DNA of 64,000 bases. It comes from CAVTGO01 sp963734275. GTDB taxonomy: Bacteria > Actinomycetota > UBA4738 > HRBIN12. Below are positions 54,379-62,376 of this stretch, one piece after another. The notes beneath the pieces are model-generated. The model was not told the origin of the DNA. It was given only the letters and a program-made list of their open reading frames with translations, and did not search any database. The DNA lies in assembly GCA_963734275.1 (NCBI GenBank), contig CAVTGO010000010.1, positions 124,001 through 188,000 of the forward strand, in the 5' to 3' direction. Within the stretch, counting starts at the first letter, position 1, and every line of letters starts with the position of its first letter. Position numbers and translations under genes: made by a program.

Positions 54379-55497
54379 CTAGACGGGGGGCTTCACGAGG
54401 TCGACGTACACGACCGCGGCGGTGAACACGATGAAGAACACGGCGACCGCCGCCGAGACCGGGACGACCTTCCGCATGTCCACGCGGCGGCCGCGGACCT
54501 TCTCGATCGCGAGGAACGCCAGATGTCCGCCGTCGAACGGCGGGAGCGGCAGCAGGTTCAGGAAGCCGACGAACACGTTCACGACGCCGAACAGGAACAG
54601 GATGTCCCAGAAGCTGCCCGTCGCCCCCGACCCGATGGTGCCCGCGAGCCGGCCGACGCCCACGACGCTCGCCGGGTCGTCGACCCGCCTGGGCTCGTCG
54701 GTGAAGACCAGGTCGAACAGGCGGCCGATCCCCTCGGGGCCGAAGATGCGCGCGACACCCCGGACCGTGCCAACGAGGTTGTCGGCCACGAGGTCCGAGC
54801 CGCCCGTGACCGAGCCGATCAGCCCGGCGGTCTCGCGGCGCCCGCCGCCGAGCACCACGCCCAACCGCACGATCTGCTCCTCGCCCTCGCCGGACAACAC
54901 CGGCGTGACGGGAACGGTGAACGTCTCGCCGTCGCGCTCCACGGTCAGCACGATCGGATCGCCGAGATGCTCCTGCGTGTACGCGACGAGCTCGTCCGAG
55001 GTGGGATCTTCGCGCCCGTCCACAGCAACCACGCGGTCGCCGGCCCGCAGGCCGGCCTCGAACGCCGGCGATGGCTCGCCGTCGAGCATGACCGGCACCT
55101 CGACCAGCACCGGACTGTTCTCCGTGGGCTCCCCCACCAGGCCGAGCCACAACGCGAAGAACACGAACGCGAGCGCGAAATGCGTCGCCGGCCCGGCGAC
55201 GATCACGAGCATGCGCTGCCAGATGGGCTTCGCACCGAACGTTCGCGGCAGGTCCTCCGGCCGAACCTCCTCGAACGGGTTCATCCCGGCGATCTTCACG
55301 TAGCCACCGGCCGGGATCGCCTTCACCCCGACCTCCGTCTCCCCGCGGCGGCGAGACCAGAGCCTCGGGCCGAACCCGACGAAGAACTCGGTCACCTTGA
55401 TGTCGAACGCGCGCGCCACGCCGTAGTGGGCCGCCTCGTGGATCACGATCACGAGGATCAGGGCCACGAAGAACGCGACGACGCCGAGGGTCCCCAT
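54379..55497 (-). CDS. rseP: RIP metalloprotease RseP (site-2 protease)
   Basis: M50 intramembrane protease of 372 residues that cleaves membrane-bound anti-sigma factors or similar substrates. Zinc site HEAAH in the first helix (about 20-24), one PDZ domain (about 125-200), and the third metal ligand in NLLPLPPFDGGHL. dxr-rseP are 13 bp apart, the standard actinobacterial order. Confidence 0.93.
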   Translation of the reverse strand: MGTLGVVAFFVALILVIVIHEAAHYGVARAFDIKVTEFFVGFGPRLWSRRRGETEVGVKAIPAGGYVKIAGMNPFEEVRPEDLPRTFGAKPIWQRMLVIVAGPATHFALAFVFFALWLGLVGEPTENSPVLVEVPVMLDGEPSPAFEAGLRAGDRVVAVDGREDPTSDELVAYTQEHLGDPIVLTVERDGETFTVPVTPVLSGEGEEQIVRLGVVLGGGRRETAGLIGSVTGGSDLVADNLVGTVRGVARIFGPEGIGRLFDLVFTDEPRRVDDPASVVGVGRLAGTIGSGATGSFWDILFLFGVVNVFVGFLNLLPLPPFDGGHLAFLAIEKVRGRRVDMRKVVPVSAAVAVFFIVFTAAVVYVDLVKPPV

Positions 55498-55510
55498 GGA
55501 TCGAGCCGGT

Positions 55511-56668
55511 CTACCGGGCCTCGATGATCTCGGCGGCCCGACGGCGGGCCCACGTGTCGGCCCGCTCGAGGTTCACCACCGAGGCCACCGAGTTGGGTGC
55601 CTCATGCTCGTCGACGACCACCTGGACGACCTCGACGATGCGCGTGAGGGGGATCTTGCCCTCGAGGAACGCCATGACCGCGACCTCGTTCGCGGCGCTC
55701 ATGACGGCCGGGAACGTGAGCCCCAGCTCGCCCACGCGGTAGGCCAGATCCACCGCGGGGAAGGCCTCCCGGTCGAGCGGCTCGAACGTCAGCTTGCTGT
55801 CCGCCAGGGGAACCGGGCCGACGCCGCTTTGCAGCCGCTCCGGCCACGCGAGCGCGAGCTGGATAGGGAGCTTCATGTCCGCGACGGCGAGCTGGGCCAT
55901 CATCGCGCCGTCGCGGAACTCCGCGAGCGCGTGGACGACCCCCTCGGGGTGGATCACGACGTGGATCTGCGAGTAGTCCAGGCCGAAGAGATAGTGCGCC
56001 TCGATCACCTCGAGGCCCTTGTTCATCAGCGTGGCCGAGTCGATCGTGATCTTCGGGCCCATCTGCCAGACCGGATGGGCGAGGGCCTCCTTCACAGAGG
56101 CCTTCGCGAGCTCCCCGTGGGTCCAGCCGCGGAAGGGGCCGCCCGACCCCGTGAGCACCACGCGCTTCAGGTCCTCCCGGCGCTCGCCCCGCAGGCACTG
56201 CGCCAGGGCCGCGTGCTCCGAGTCCACCGGGATCAGTCGCTCGGGCTCGCCCTTGATCAGGTCCAGGACGAGCTCGCCGCCGACCACGAGGCTCTCCTTG
56301 TTCGCCAGGGCGAGCGTCTTGCCGGCCTGCAACGTGGCCAGGGTCGGGCCGAGTCCGGCCGAGCCCACCAGCGCGTTCAGCACCATGTCCGCCTCGGCGT
56401 CGCGCGCGAGGGTCTCGGCCGCCTCGGGACCGGAATGGATCTGCACACCCTTGATGCCCGAGAGCTTCTCGCGCAGGTCGGCGGCCACCTCGTCGTCCGC
56501 GAGGGCCACGTGCGGCGGCAGGAACTCCCGGATCTGCCCGATCAGCAGCTCCTGGTTCGTGGCCGCGGAGAGCCCCACCACTCGGAACCGGTCGGGGTTG
56601 TGGCGCACGACGTCCAGTGCCTGGGTACCCACGGAACCCGTGGAGCCGAGGATGACGATCGAGCGCAT
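55511..56668 (-). CDS. dxr: 1-deoxy-D-xylulose-5-phosphate reductoisomerase
   Basis: First committed enzyme of the MEP isoprenoid pathway. 385 residues: NADPH site ILGSTGSVGTQALDV, ALANKESLVVGG, PVDSEHAALAQCL, TGSGGPFRGW and TIDSATLMNKGLEVIEAHYL. The ATG at 56666-56668 fits the family; a TTG 12 codons earlier is possible but adds unconserved residues. With ispG it covers two MEP steps in the window. Confidence 0.96.
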   Translation of the reverse strand: MRSIVILGSTGSVGTQALDVVRHNPDRFRVVGLSAATNQELLIGQIREFLPPHVALADDEVAADLREKLSGIKGVQIHSGPEAAETLARDAEADMVLNALVGSAGLGPTLATLQAGKTLALANKESLVVGGELVLDLIKGEPERLIPVDSEHAALAQCLRGERREDLKRVVLTGSGGPFRGWTHGELAKASVKEALAHPVWQMGPKITIDSATLMNKGLEVIEAHYLFGLDYSQIHVVIHPEGVVHALAEFRDGAMMAQLAVADMKLPIQLALAWPERLQSGVGPVPLADSKLTFEPLDREAFPAVDLAYRVGELGLTFPAVMSAANEVAVMAFLEGKIPLTRIVEVVQVVVDEHEAPNSVASVVNLERADTWARRRAAEIIEAR

Positions 56669-56726
56669 ACGTGACCCAGAGTACCCCTCGAGGGGGGTTT
56701 TCAAGTGAGGTCCCGCGACCTGGTGG

Positions 56727-58331
56727 TCAGAGCAGGATGAGCCGCAGGTAGATGAAGGCGGCGGGCGCGACGAACAGGACGGCGTCGATCCGGTCCATCA
56801 CGCCGCCGTGCCCGGGGAGGATGCCACCCATGTCCTTCACCCCGAGGTCCCGCTTGATCAGCGACTCGGCCAGGTCCCCGAGAGGCGCGAAGATCGCCAC
56901 CACCAGAGCGAGGCCGGCCGCCCGGCCGACCGTGTCGAGGATCTCCACCGAGGACGCTACCGCGCCGACGGAGACCGCGATCGTGACGACGGTGGCGCCA
57001 AGCGCGCCCTCCCAGGACTTCTTCGGGCTCACGTTGGGCGCGAGCGGCCGGCTCCCCCAGAACGAGCCGACGGCGAACGCCGCGGTGTCGTAGACGAAGG
57101 TGAGGCCGATGATCGAGAGCGCGAGACCCGTGCCTTCGGGAAGCTTCAGCACGGACAGGGCGTACGCGGCGAGCAGGGGGATGTACGCGACGCCCAGCAC
57201 GGTGAGCGCGATGTTGGTCACGACGTTGCGCCGGTGCGGCGGAGGGACGGTCATGTACCAGAGGAACGTGGCGAACAGGGACAGCGCCATGATCGCGAGC
57301 ATCGCGCCCTCGCCCCGGTAGTAGCCGGCGCCGAGGACGAGCGCCCCAGAGACCAGGCCGAGCGCGGTGGCCGGCTGGTAGTGGCGCTTCTGGAGCGCCA
57401 GGTAGTACTCGCCCTGGGCGAACAGCACCACGAGCCCGGCGAAGATCGCGAACCATCCTGGCCCGATCGCGAGCGATCCCAGCGCGAGACCCACGAGGAC
57501 GAGCCCCGTGAGGAAGGCGAGCGGCACGTCGCGGCCCGTCGACCGACGTTCCGAGTCGACCCCGACCTCTACCGCCGTGGGCTCCTGCCAGCTGGGTCCA
57601 CCGAGCCCCTCGTTGCCCACGCGAACGGTGCGGGACGCAACGTCTGCGGCCTCGGACTCGCCGTCCTCCTCGCCGAGCAGCGCGGCGATCGCGACCTCCT
57701 CGGTGGCGCGCGGATCCACGGGCGTCGCGGGCACCTCAGGCTCGTCGCGGACCGACTCGGCGAAGTGGTCGGCCGCGGCCTCGACGGCCTCCATGTCCGG
57801 GGCCTCCTCGACGTCGCCCTCCAACAGCTCCGCGACCGCGTCGTCGTCCTCGGGCGTCGGGCCGGGCAGGTCAACGTAGGCGCCGGGCGCGGCCGGGCTC
57901 GCCCCGGTCTCCTCGACCTCGATCTCGTCGTACTCCTCGGCCTCGGCCTCGAACAGGAACGAGGACACCCCGCCGCTCTCGTCGTCGCTGCCCGAGGTGT
58001 CCCACGCTGCCGGAGGGCCGGCGGGCTCCGCCCCGGCGGGAGCGAACAGGTCCTCCTGTCCGGGGGTCGGGCCCGTCTCGAGCGGCTCCTCGTCGTCGTC
58101 GCGCTCGAGGGGCGAATCCACCACGAGCGGGGCCTCGAACGCCTGGGTCGCGCCGCGGGAATCCGTTGGCTCGTCGCGCTCGGGCTCGTCGGACCGGGCG
58201 TGCTCGGAGGGCGCCGGAGCTCGCTTGGGCTCGGACGTCTCCGGCCAGTCGACGTCCTGGATCGGGGCGAAGAACTTGTCGAGGTCCTCGAAGAGGTCCT
58301 CGCCCCCGCCCTGCTCGTCGCCCTCGGGCAC
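56727..58331 (-). CDS. cdsA: Phosphatidate cytidylyltransferase with long acidic N-terminal extension
   Basis: Makes CDP-diacylglycerol for phospholipid synthesis. 534 residues, about twice the usual length. The C-terminal half (about 268-534) has eight or so membrane helices and the full CDP-DG synthase signature in SLIKRDLGVKDMGG and LPGHGGVMDRID. The first 267 residues are cytosolic, disordered-looking and strongly acidic, with motifs such as GGEDLFEDLDKFFAPIQ and GQEDLFAPAG. The GTG start at 58329-58331 has GGAG eight bases upstream and is 2 bp from frr, so the extension is genuinely in frame. Confidence 0.93.
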   Translation of the reverse strand: MPEGDEQGGGEDLFEDLDKFFAPIQDVDWPETSEPKRAPAPSEHARSDEPERDEPTDSRGATQAFEAPLVVDSPLERDDDEEPLETGPTPGQEDLFAPAGAEPAGPPAAWDTSGSDDESGGVSSFLFEAEAEEYDEIEVEETGASPAAPGAYVDLPGPTPEDDDAVAELLEGDVEEAPDMEAVEAAADHFAESVRDEPEVPATPVDPRATEEVAIAALLGEEDGESEAADVASRTVRVGNEGLGGPSWQEPTAVEVGVDSERRSTGRDVPLAFLTGLVLVGLALGSLAIGPGWFAIFAGLVVLFAQGEYYLALQKRHYQPATALGLVSGALVLGAGYYRGEGAMLAIMALSLFATFLWYMTVPPPHRRNVVTNIALTVLGVAYIPLLAAYALSVLKLPEGTGLALSIIGLTFVYDTAAFAVGSFWGSRPLAPNVSPKKSWEGALGATVVTIAVSVGAVASSVEILDTVGRAAGLALVVAIFAPLGDLAESLIKRDLGVKDMGGILPGHGGVMDRIDAVLFVAPAAFIYLRLILL

Positions 58332-58333
58332 CC

Positions 58334-58894
58334 TCAGATCTCCTTGAGCTCGGTTTCCTTGTGCGCGACGACCTCGTCGATGCCGCTCACGTGCTTGTCC
58401 GTGAGCTTCTGCAGCTCCTTCTCGGATCGGACCAGGTCATCTTCCGAGATGGCGGCCTCACGCTCAAGCTTCTCGAGTTCGTCCTTGGAGTGGCGGCGGA
58501 TGTTCCGCACGGCAACCCTGGCCTCCTCGCCGCGGTGATGGACGAGCTTGATCAGCTCCTTGCGGCGCTCCTCAGTGAGCGGCGGGAAGGACAGGCGGAT
58601 CACGTTGCCGTCGTTGCCCGGCGTGATACCGACGTCGCTGCTCATGATCGCCTTCTCCATGGCCGAGATGGCGTTCTTGTCGAAGGGCTGGATCACGAGC
58701 GTCCGGGGCTCGGGCACGGAGAACGAGGCGAGCTGTTGGATCGGCACCTGGGTACCGTAGTAGTCCACGATGATCCGCGATAGCAGGGCCGAGGTGGCCC
58801 GCCCGGTTCGGATGCCGGCGAGGTCGTCCTTCAAGACGCCGATCGCCTTGTCCATCTTGCCCGACGCGTCCTTGAGAGCACTCTCGACGGTCAC
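58334..58894 (-). CDS. frr: Ribosome recycling factor
   Basis: 186 residues, standard length. Typical RRF sequence: DDLAGIRTGRATSALLSRI, VPIQQLASFSVPEPRTLVIQ, PGNDGNVIRLSFPPLTEERR and RNIRRHSKDELEKLE. It splits post-termination ribosomes with EF-G. The GTG start at 58892-58894 overlaps the pyrH stop (GTGA). Confidence 0.97.
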   Translation of the reverse strand: MTVESALKDASGKMDKAIGVLKDDLAGIRTGRATSALLSRIIVDYYGTQVPIQQLASFSVPEPRTLVIQPFDKNAISAMEKAIMSSDVGITPGNDGNVIRLSFPPLTEERRKELIKLVHHRGEEARVAVRNIRRHSKDELEKLEREAAISEDDLVRSEKELQKLTDKHVSGIDEVVAHKETELKEI

Positions 58895-59643
58895 CGCGCT
58901 CCCCCGTGGACCAGGGTGCCGATCGGCTCACCGGACACCGCCCGGCGGATGTTCCCCTCGAGCCGGACGTCGAAGACGATGATGGGCAGCTTGTTCTCCA
59001 TGCAGAGACTGATCGCCGTCGCATCCATCACCTGGTAGCCCTCGCGCAAGACGTCCAGGTACTCGATCGTCTCGAAGCGCGTCGCGCTCGAGTCGACGTG
59101 CGGGTCGGCGGTGTAGATACCGTCGACCTTCGTGCCCTTCAGGATCGCCTCCGCCCCGATCTCGAGCGCGCGCTGCGCCGCCGTCGTATCGGTAGAGAAG
59201 TACGGCGCTCCGAGGCCGGCCGCGAACACCACGACGCGTCCCTTCTCGAGGTGCCGGATCCCCCGCAGGGGGATGTACGGCTCGGCGATCTGCGCCATAT
59301 GGATCGCCGTCTGCACGCGCGTCGGCACGTGGATCTTCTCCAGCGCGTCTTGCAGGGCCAGCGCGTTCATCACCGTCGCGAGCATGCCCATGTAGTCCGC
59401 CCGCGAGCGATCGATCCCGGGCGCCTGCCGGCCCCGCCAGATGTTGCCGCCACCGACCACCACGACGGTCTGCACGCCGAGGTCGATCACGTCGGCGAGC
59501 TCGCGGGCGAGCAGGGCGGTCGAGTCGGTCGAGATGCCGTAGCCGGTGTCGTGCGGAGCGAAGGCGTCTCCGGAGAGCTTCAGCAGCACCCGGTGGTACT
59601 GGGGGCGCGGTGGAACCTCGGTCTCGCGTTCGCCGTCTGCCAT
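58891..59643 (-). CDS. pyrH: Uridylate kinase
   Basis: UMP to UDP, amino-acid-kinase fold, 250 residues. VLLKLSGDAFAPHDTGYGIS, VVVGGGNIWRGR, YMGMLATVMNALALQ, GAPYFSTDTTAAQRALEIGA and ILKGTKVDGIYTADP are characteristic. It sits between tsf and frr as in most bacteria. Confidence 0.96.
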   Translation of the reverse strand: MADGERETEVPPRPQYHRVLLKLSGDAFAPHDTGYGISTDSTALLARELADVIDLGVQTVVVVGGGNIWRGRQAPGIDRSRADYMGMLATVMNALALQDALEKIHVPTRVQTAIHMAQIAEPYIPLRGIRHLEKGRVVVFAAGLGAPYFSTDTTAAQRALEIGAEAILKGTKVDGIYTADPHVDSSATRFETIEYLDVLREGYQVMDATAISLCMENKLPIIVFDVRLEGNIRRAVSGEPIGTLVHGGAR

Positions 59644-59655
59644 CGCTGGCGCCCC

Positions 59656-60264
59656 CTAGTCGGTCTCCTCGCCCAGCTTGTACCGGACGAACCGTCGCAC
59701 GGCAACCTTCTCCCCCACCTTGGCCGACACCTCATCGAGCAGCTGCTGGATGGTCTTCGAGTCGTCCCTCACGAACGGCTGGTCAAGCAGCACGGTCTGC
59801 TCGTAGAAGGCGTTCATCTTGCCCTCGACGATGGTGGGGATCACGGTGTCCGGCTTGCCCATCTCCTTGGCCTGGACCTCGTAGATGTGGCGCTCGGACT
59901 GGGCGACCTGTGCCGGGATGTCCTCGCGCGTCGCGTATCTCGGGGCTGACGGGCTCGCCACGTGCAGCGCGATGTCCTTCGCCAGCCGCGCGAACTCGTC
60001 CGTGTTGGCCACGAAATCCGTCTCGCAGTTCACCTCGACGATCGAACCGACCGTGTTGTTGAAGTGGATGTACGACTCGATCCGCCCTTGGTTCGCCGAG
60101 CGCCCAGCGCGCTTCGCGACCGAGGCCTGGCCCTTCTGCCGCAGCAGCTCGAACGCCTTCTCGACGTCCCCGTCCGTCTCCTGCAGCGCCCGCTTGCAGT
60201 CCATCATCCCGGCCCCGGACATCTCCCGAAGCCTCTTCACCAGCTCCGCCGAGATCTCAGCCAC
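59656..60264 (-). CDS. tsf: Elongation factor Ts
   Basis: Guanine-nucleotide exchange factor for EF-Tu. 202 residues, the short actinobacterial/thermophile form. N-terminal UBA-like AELVKRLREMSGAGMMDCKR, then GRIESYIHFNNTVGSIVEVN, CETDFVANTDEFARLAKDIA and a shortened dimerisation domain. The GTG start at 60262-60264 overlaps the rpsB stop by 8 bp; longer in-frame starts fall inside rpsB. Confidence 0.95.
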   Translation of the reverse strand: MAEISAELVKRLREMSGAGMMDCKRALQETDGDVEKAFELLRQKGQASVAKRAGRSANQGRIESYIHFNNTVGSIVEVNCETDFVANTDEFARLAKDIALHVASPSAPRYATREDIPAQVAQSERHIYEVQAKEMGKPDTVIPTIVEGKMNAFYEQTVLLDQPFVRDDSKTIQQLLDEVSAKVGEKVAVRRFVRYKLGEETD

Positions 60265-61234
60265 CGCTACCCGCTTCCTCCTCGATACCCTCGGCATCGT
60301 TCGTCGGACCGGGTGCGGCGGCCGCCTCCGGCGCCGCGGGCGGAGCCGAGCTTTCATCCGCGACCGAGGTCGATGCCGGAGCCGGGGCCTCGTCGCCCCC
60401 GGCGGTCGCATCCCCCGCCGGAGCGGCAACGGCCTCCGCCGCAGCGAGCGGCGACGGAGCCCCGGCGGAAGCGTCGGCCTCGGGCACCACCACGGGCTCC
60501 GGCTCGGGCTCGATCTCCGGCCCGGTGGCGCGCGTGACCACGGCCTCGCGCCCCTCCTGGCGCCCCTCCGCCAGCGCATCGGCGATCAGCCTGGTGACCA
60601 GCGAGACAGAGCGGATCGCATCGTCGTTGCCCGGGATCACGTAATCCACTTCGTCGGGATCGCAGTTCGTGTCGACGATCGCGATCACCGGCAGCCCGAG
60701 CTTGCGGGCCTCGTTCACCGCGATGTGCTCCTTCTTCGTGTCGATCACGAAGATCGCATCGGGGAGCCGCTCGAGGCTCTGCATGCCGCCGAGGTTGCGC
60801 TCGAGCTTCTCCTTCTCGTGGCGCAGGCGGATGGCCTCCTTCTTCGGGAGGAAGTCGAACGCGCCGGTGCGCTCCATCTCCCGAAGCTCCCGCAGGCGGA
60901 GGAGGCGGCGCGAGACGGTGGCGAAGTTCGTGAGCATGCCGCCGAGCCACCGGGTCGTGACGAAGGGCATGCCGGTGCGCCCGGCGTTCTCCTCGATGAC
61001 CTCCTGGGCCTGCTTCTTCGTGCCGACGAACAGCACGACGCCGCCTCGGCGGCCGAGATCGCGCGCGAACGCGTAGGCCTCCTCGAGGCCCGTGAGGGTC
61101 TTCTCGAGGTCGATGATGTAGATGCCGGAGCGTTCCCCGTACAGGTACCTGCCCATCTTCGGGTTCCAGCGCCTGGTCTGGTGCCCGAAGTGGACGCCTG
61201 CCTCGAGGAGCGCCCGCCTGGTGACGACAGGCAT
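60257..61234 (-). CDS. rpsB: 30S ribosomal protein S2 with long C-terminal tail
   Basis: 325 residues. The S2 core (about 1-230) is standard: LLEAGVHFGHQTRRWNPKM, VLFVGTKKQAQEVIEENA, RWLGGMLTNFATVSRR and PGNDDAIRSVSLVTRLIADA. About 90 further residues form an Ala/Pro/Glu-rich, disordered tail (EIEPEPEPVVVPEADASAGA ...). Residues 261-280 match the tail of NusA. The ATG at 61232-61234 has GGAGG eight bases upstream. It is followed by tsf with 8 bp overlap. Confidence 0.95.
   Translation of the reverse strand: MPVVTRRALLEAGVHFGHQTRRWNPKMGRYLYGERSGIYIIDLEKTLTGLEEAYAFARDLGRRGGVVLFVGTKKQAQEVIEENAGRTGMPFVTTRWLGGMLTNFATVSRRLLRLRELREMERTGAFDFLPKKEAIRLRHEKEKLERNLGGMQSLERLPDAIFVIDTKKEHIAVNEARKLGLPVIAIVDTNCDPDEVDYVIPGNDDAIRSVSLVTRLIADALAEGRQEGREAVVTRATGPEIEPEPEPVVVPEADASAGAPSPLAAAEAVAAPAGDATAGGDEAPAPASTSVADESSAPPAAPEAAAAPGPTNDAEGIEEEAGSGG
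60394..60453 (-). repeat. Copy 2 of a 60-bp coding repeat (S2 tail)
   Basis: 50 of 60 bases are identical to 41661-41720 in nusA, ungapped and in the same reading frame. It encodes part of the disordered S2 tail. Confidence 0.75.
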
Positions 61235-61395
61235 GGTGCATCCTCCTTCCGGTTTGTCCCTCCGCCCGGCTCTCCCCGGCTCGGCCCGGCCTCGGCCGGG
61301 ACCCCGAACGCGGTCCCCGAGCGTGTGTGCTCGGCGCTCTTCGCGCCGGCGGAGGGCAGTCTAGCAGCGACGATGGAACGCGCAGGTGGAACCGG
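61235..61395 (-). promoter_or_regulatory. rpsB 5' leader with several hairpins
   Basis: The 161-bp gap upstream of rpsB holds three small inverted repeats: CCCGGC/GCCGGG (about 61286-61301), CGAGC/GCTCG (about 61318-61333) and GGCGC/GCGCC (about 61334-61348). A TAGACT hexamer (about 61358-61363, minus strand) is a possible -10. This looks like a structured ribosomal-protein leader, but no known class is recognised. Confidence 0.35.
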
Positions 61396-62376
61396 CTAGC
61401 GCCGCGCGCCGCGCGCCGCCGAGCGTCTCGCGGGCTGGCGCCGCTTGATGGGTTCCTCGGGCACGGCTGGTTCCGCGACGATCCAGCGATAGGCGAACGC
61501 GGCCATGAATCCGACGTGCCCGACGTTGACCGCGAGCGCGAAGATCCAGGTGATCAGCGAGGGGTTCGCCGTGATCTGGCTCCCGCCGGGCGCGAAGCCG
61601 ACGACGACGGGAAGCGCGAGGAAGAAGTACAGGGAGCAGAACAGTAGATGGCGGCCACCCGGCATCATCGCCGCACGCCCGGAGCGCCGGATCGACTCCT
61701 GCGACCCGCGGTGCTGTCGCATCTGCGCAGTGGGCGCGAAGCCCAGGAAGAACAGCCCGGCGACCAACGCGGCCACGAAGCCGAGGAACCCGATCCCGGG
61801 TCCGAGCACCGGGAAGATCAGGTTCCCCGCGACGATCAGCGAGAACGAGAGGACCTGGATCGCGAGCACGGTCGGGATCGCGCGCAACCCGCGGATCACG
61901 CCGTATGTCGATACGCGGCCATCCTCGAGGGACTCGAGCACCATCCCCGACAGCACGGCGTAGGCGAGGCTCCGGATCAGGAGCGAGATCCCCGTGAAGA
62001 TCAGGAATTCCGGACCGATCCCGAAGACGCTCGCGCCGGTGCCGAGGTCGAAGTACGTGGAGATCGGGGGCAGCGCGAGCGCGTCGACGAGGCGACTCGG
62101 CGAGCCCTCGAACCCCACCGCGACCAGGGCGAGCCACGTGGCGAGCACGAGCAAGGCGATCACGACCACGATCGCCGGCTGCGAGATCACGGCGAGCATG
62201 CCGCGGCCGAGCGAGCGGCCGATCGGCGGCAGCGGCGAATCGGCGGAGGCGAAGAACGAGCCCCCGAACAGACCCGCCGACCGGCGGGCCTCGGGCGCAG
62301 GCTCCTGGGTCGCCTCTGGTGCCGGTCGGTTCGCCTGCGGCCGGGGCTTGGTCTTTCGGGACCTCTTGCCGCTCAC
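61396..62376 (-). CDS. Multi-pass membrane protein of unknown function
   Basis: 326 residues with about six membrane helices (for example VVVIALLVLATWLALVAVGF, FLGFVAALVAGLFFLGFAP). The N-terminus is basic and Pro-rich (SGKRSRKTKPRPQANRPAP), the C-terminus Arg-rich. The GTG start at 62374-62376 overlaps the stop of the PQQ-propeller gene (GTGA), so the two products probably work together. No catalytic motif or family recognised; the helix pattern recalls DUF-type glycerophosphodiester-phosphodiesterase membrane domains, but this is weak. Confidence 0.75.
   Translation of the reverse strand: MSGKRSRKTKPRPQANRPAPEATQEPAPEARRSAGLFGGSFFASADSPLPPIGRSLGRGMLAVISQPAIVVVIALLVLATWLALVAVGFEGSPSRLVDALALPPISTYFDLGTGASVFGIGPEFLIFTGISLLIRSLAYAVLSGMVLESLEDGRVSTYGVIRGLRAIPTVLAIQVLSFSLIVAGNLIFPVLGPGIGFLGFVAALVAGLFFLGFAPTAQMRQHRGSQESIRRSGRAAMMPGGRHLLFCSLYFFLALPVVVGFAPGGSQITANPSLITWIFALAVNVGHVGFMAAFAYRWIVAEPAVPEEPIKRRQPARRSAARGARR

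Noticed and set aside
56684..56703. CCCC-TCGA-GGGG hairpin followed by GGTTTT on the plus strand near the dxr start
   Set aside because: Only four base pairs, and there is no plus-strand gene upstream that it could terminate.
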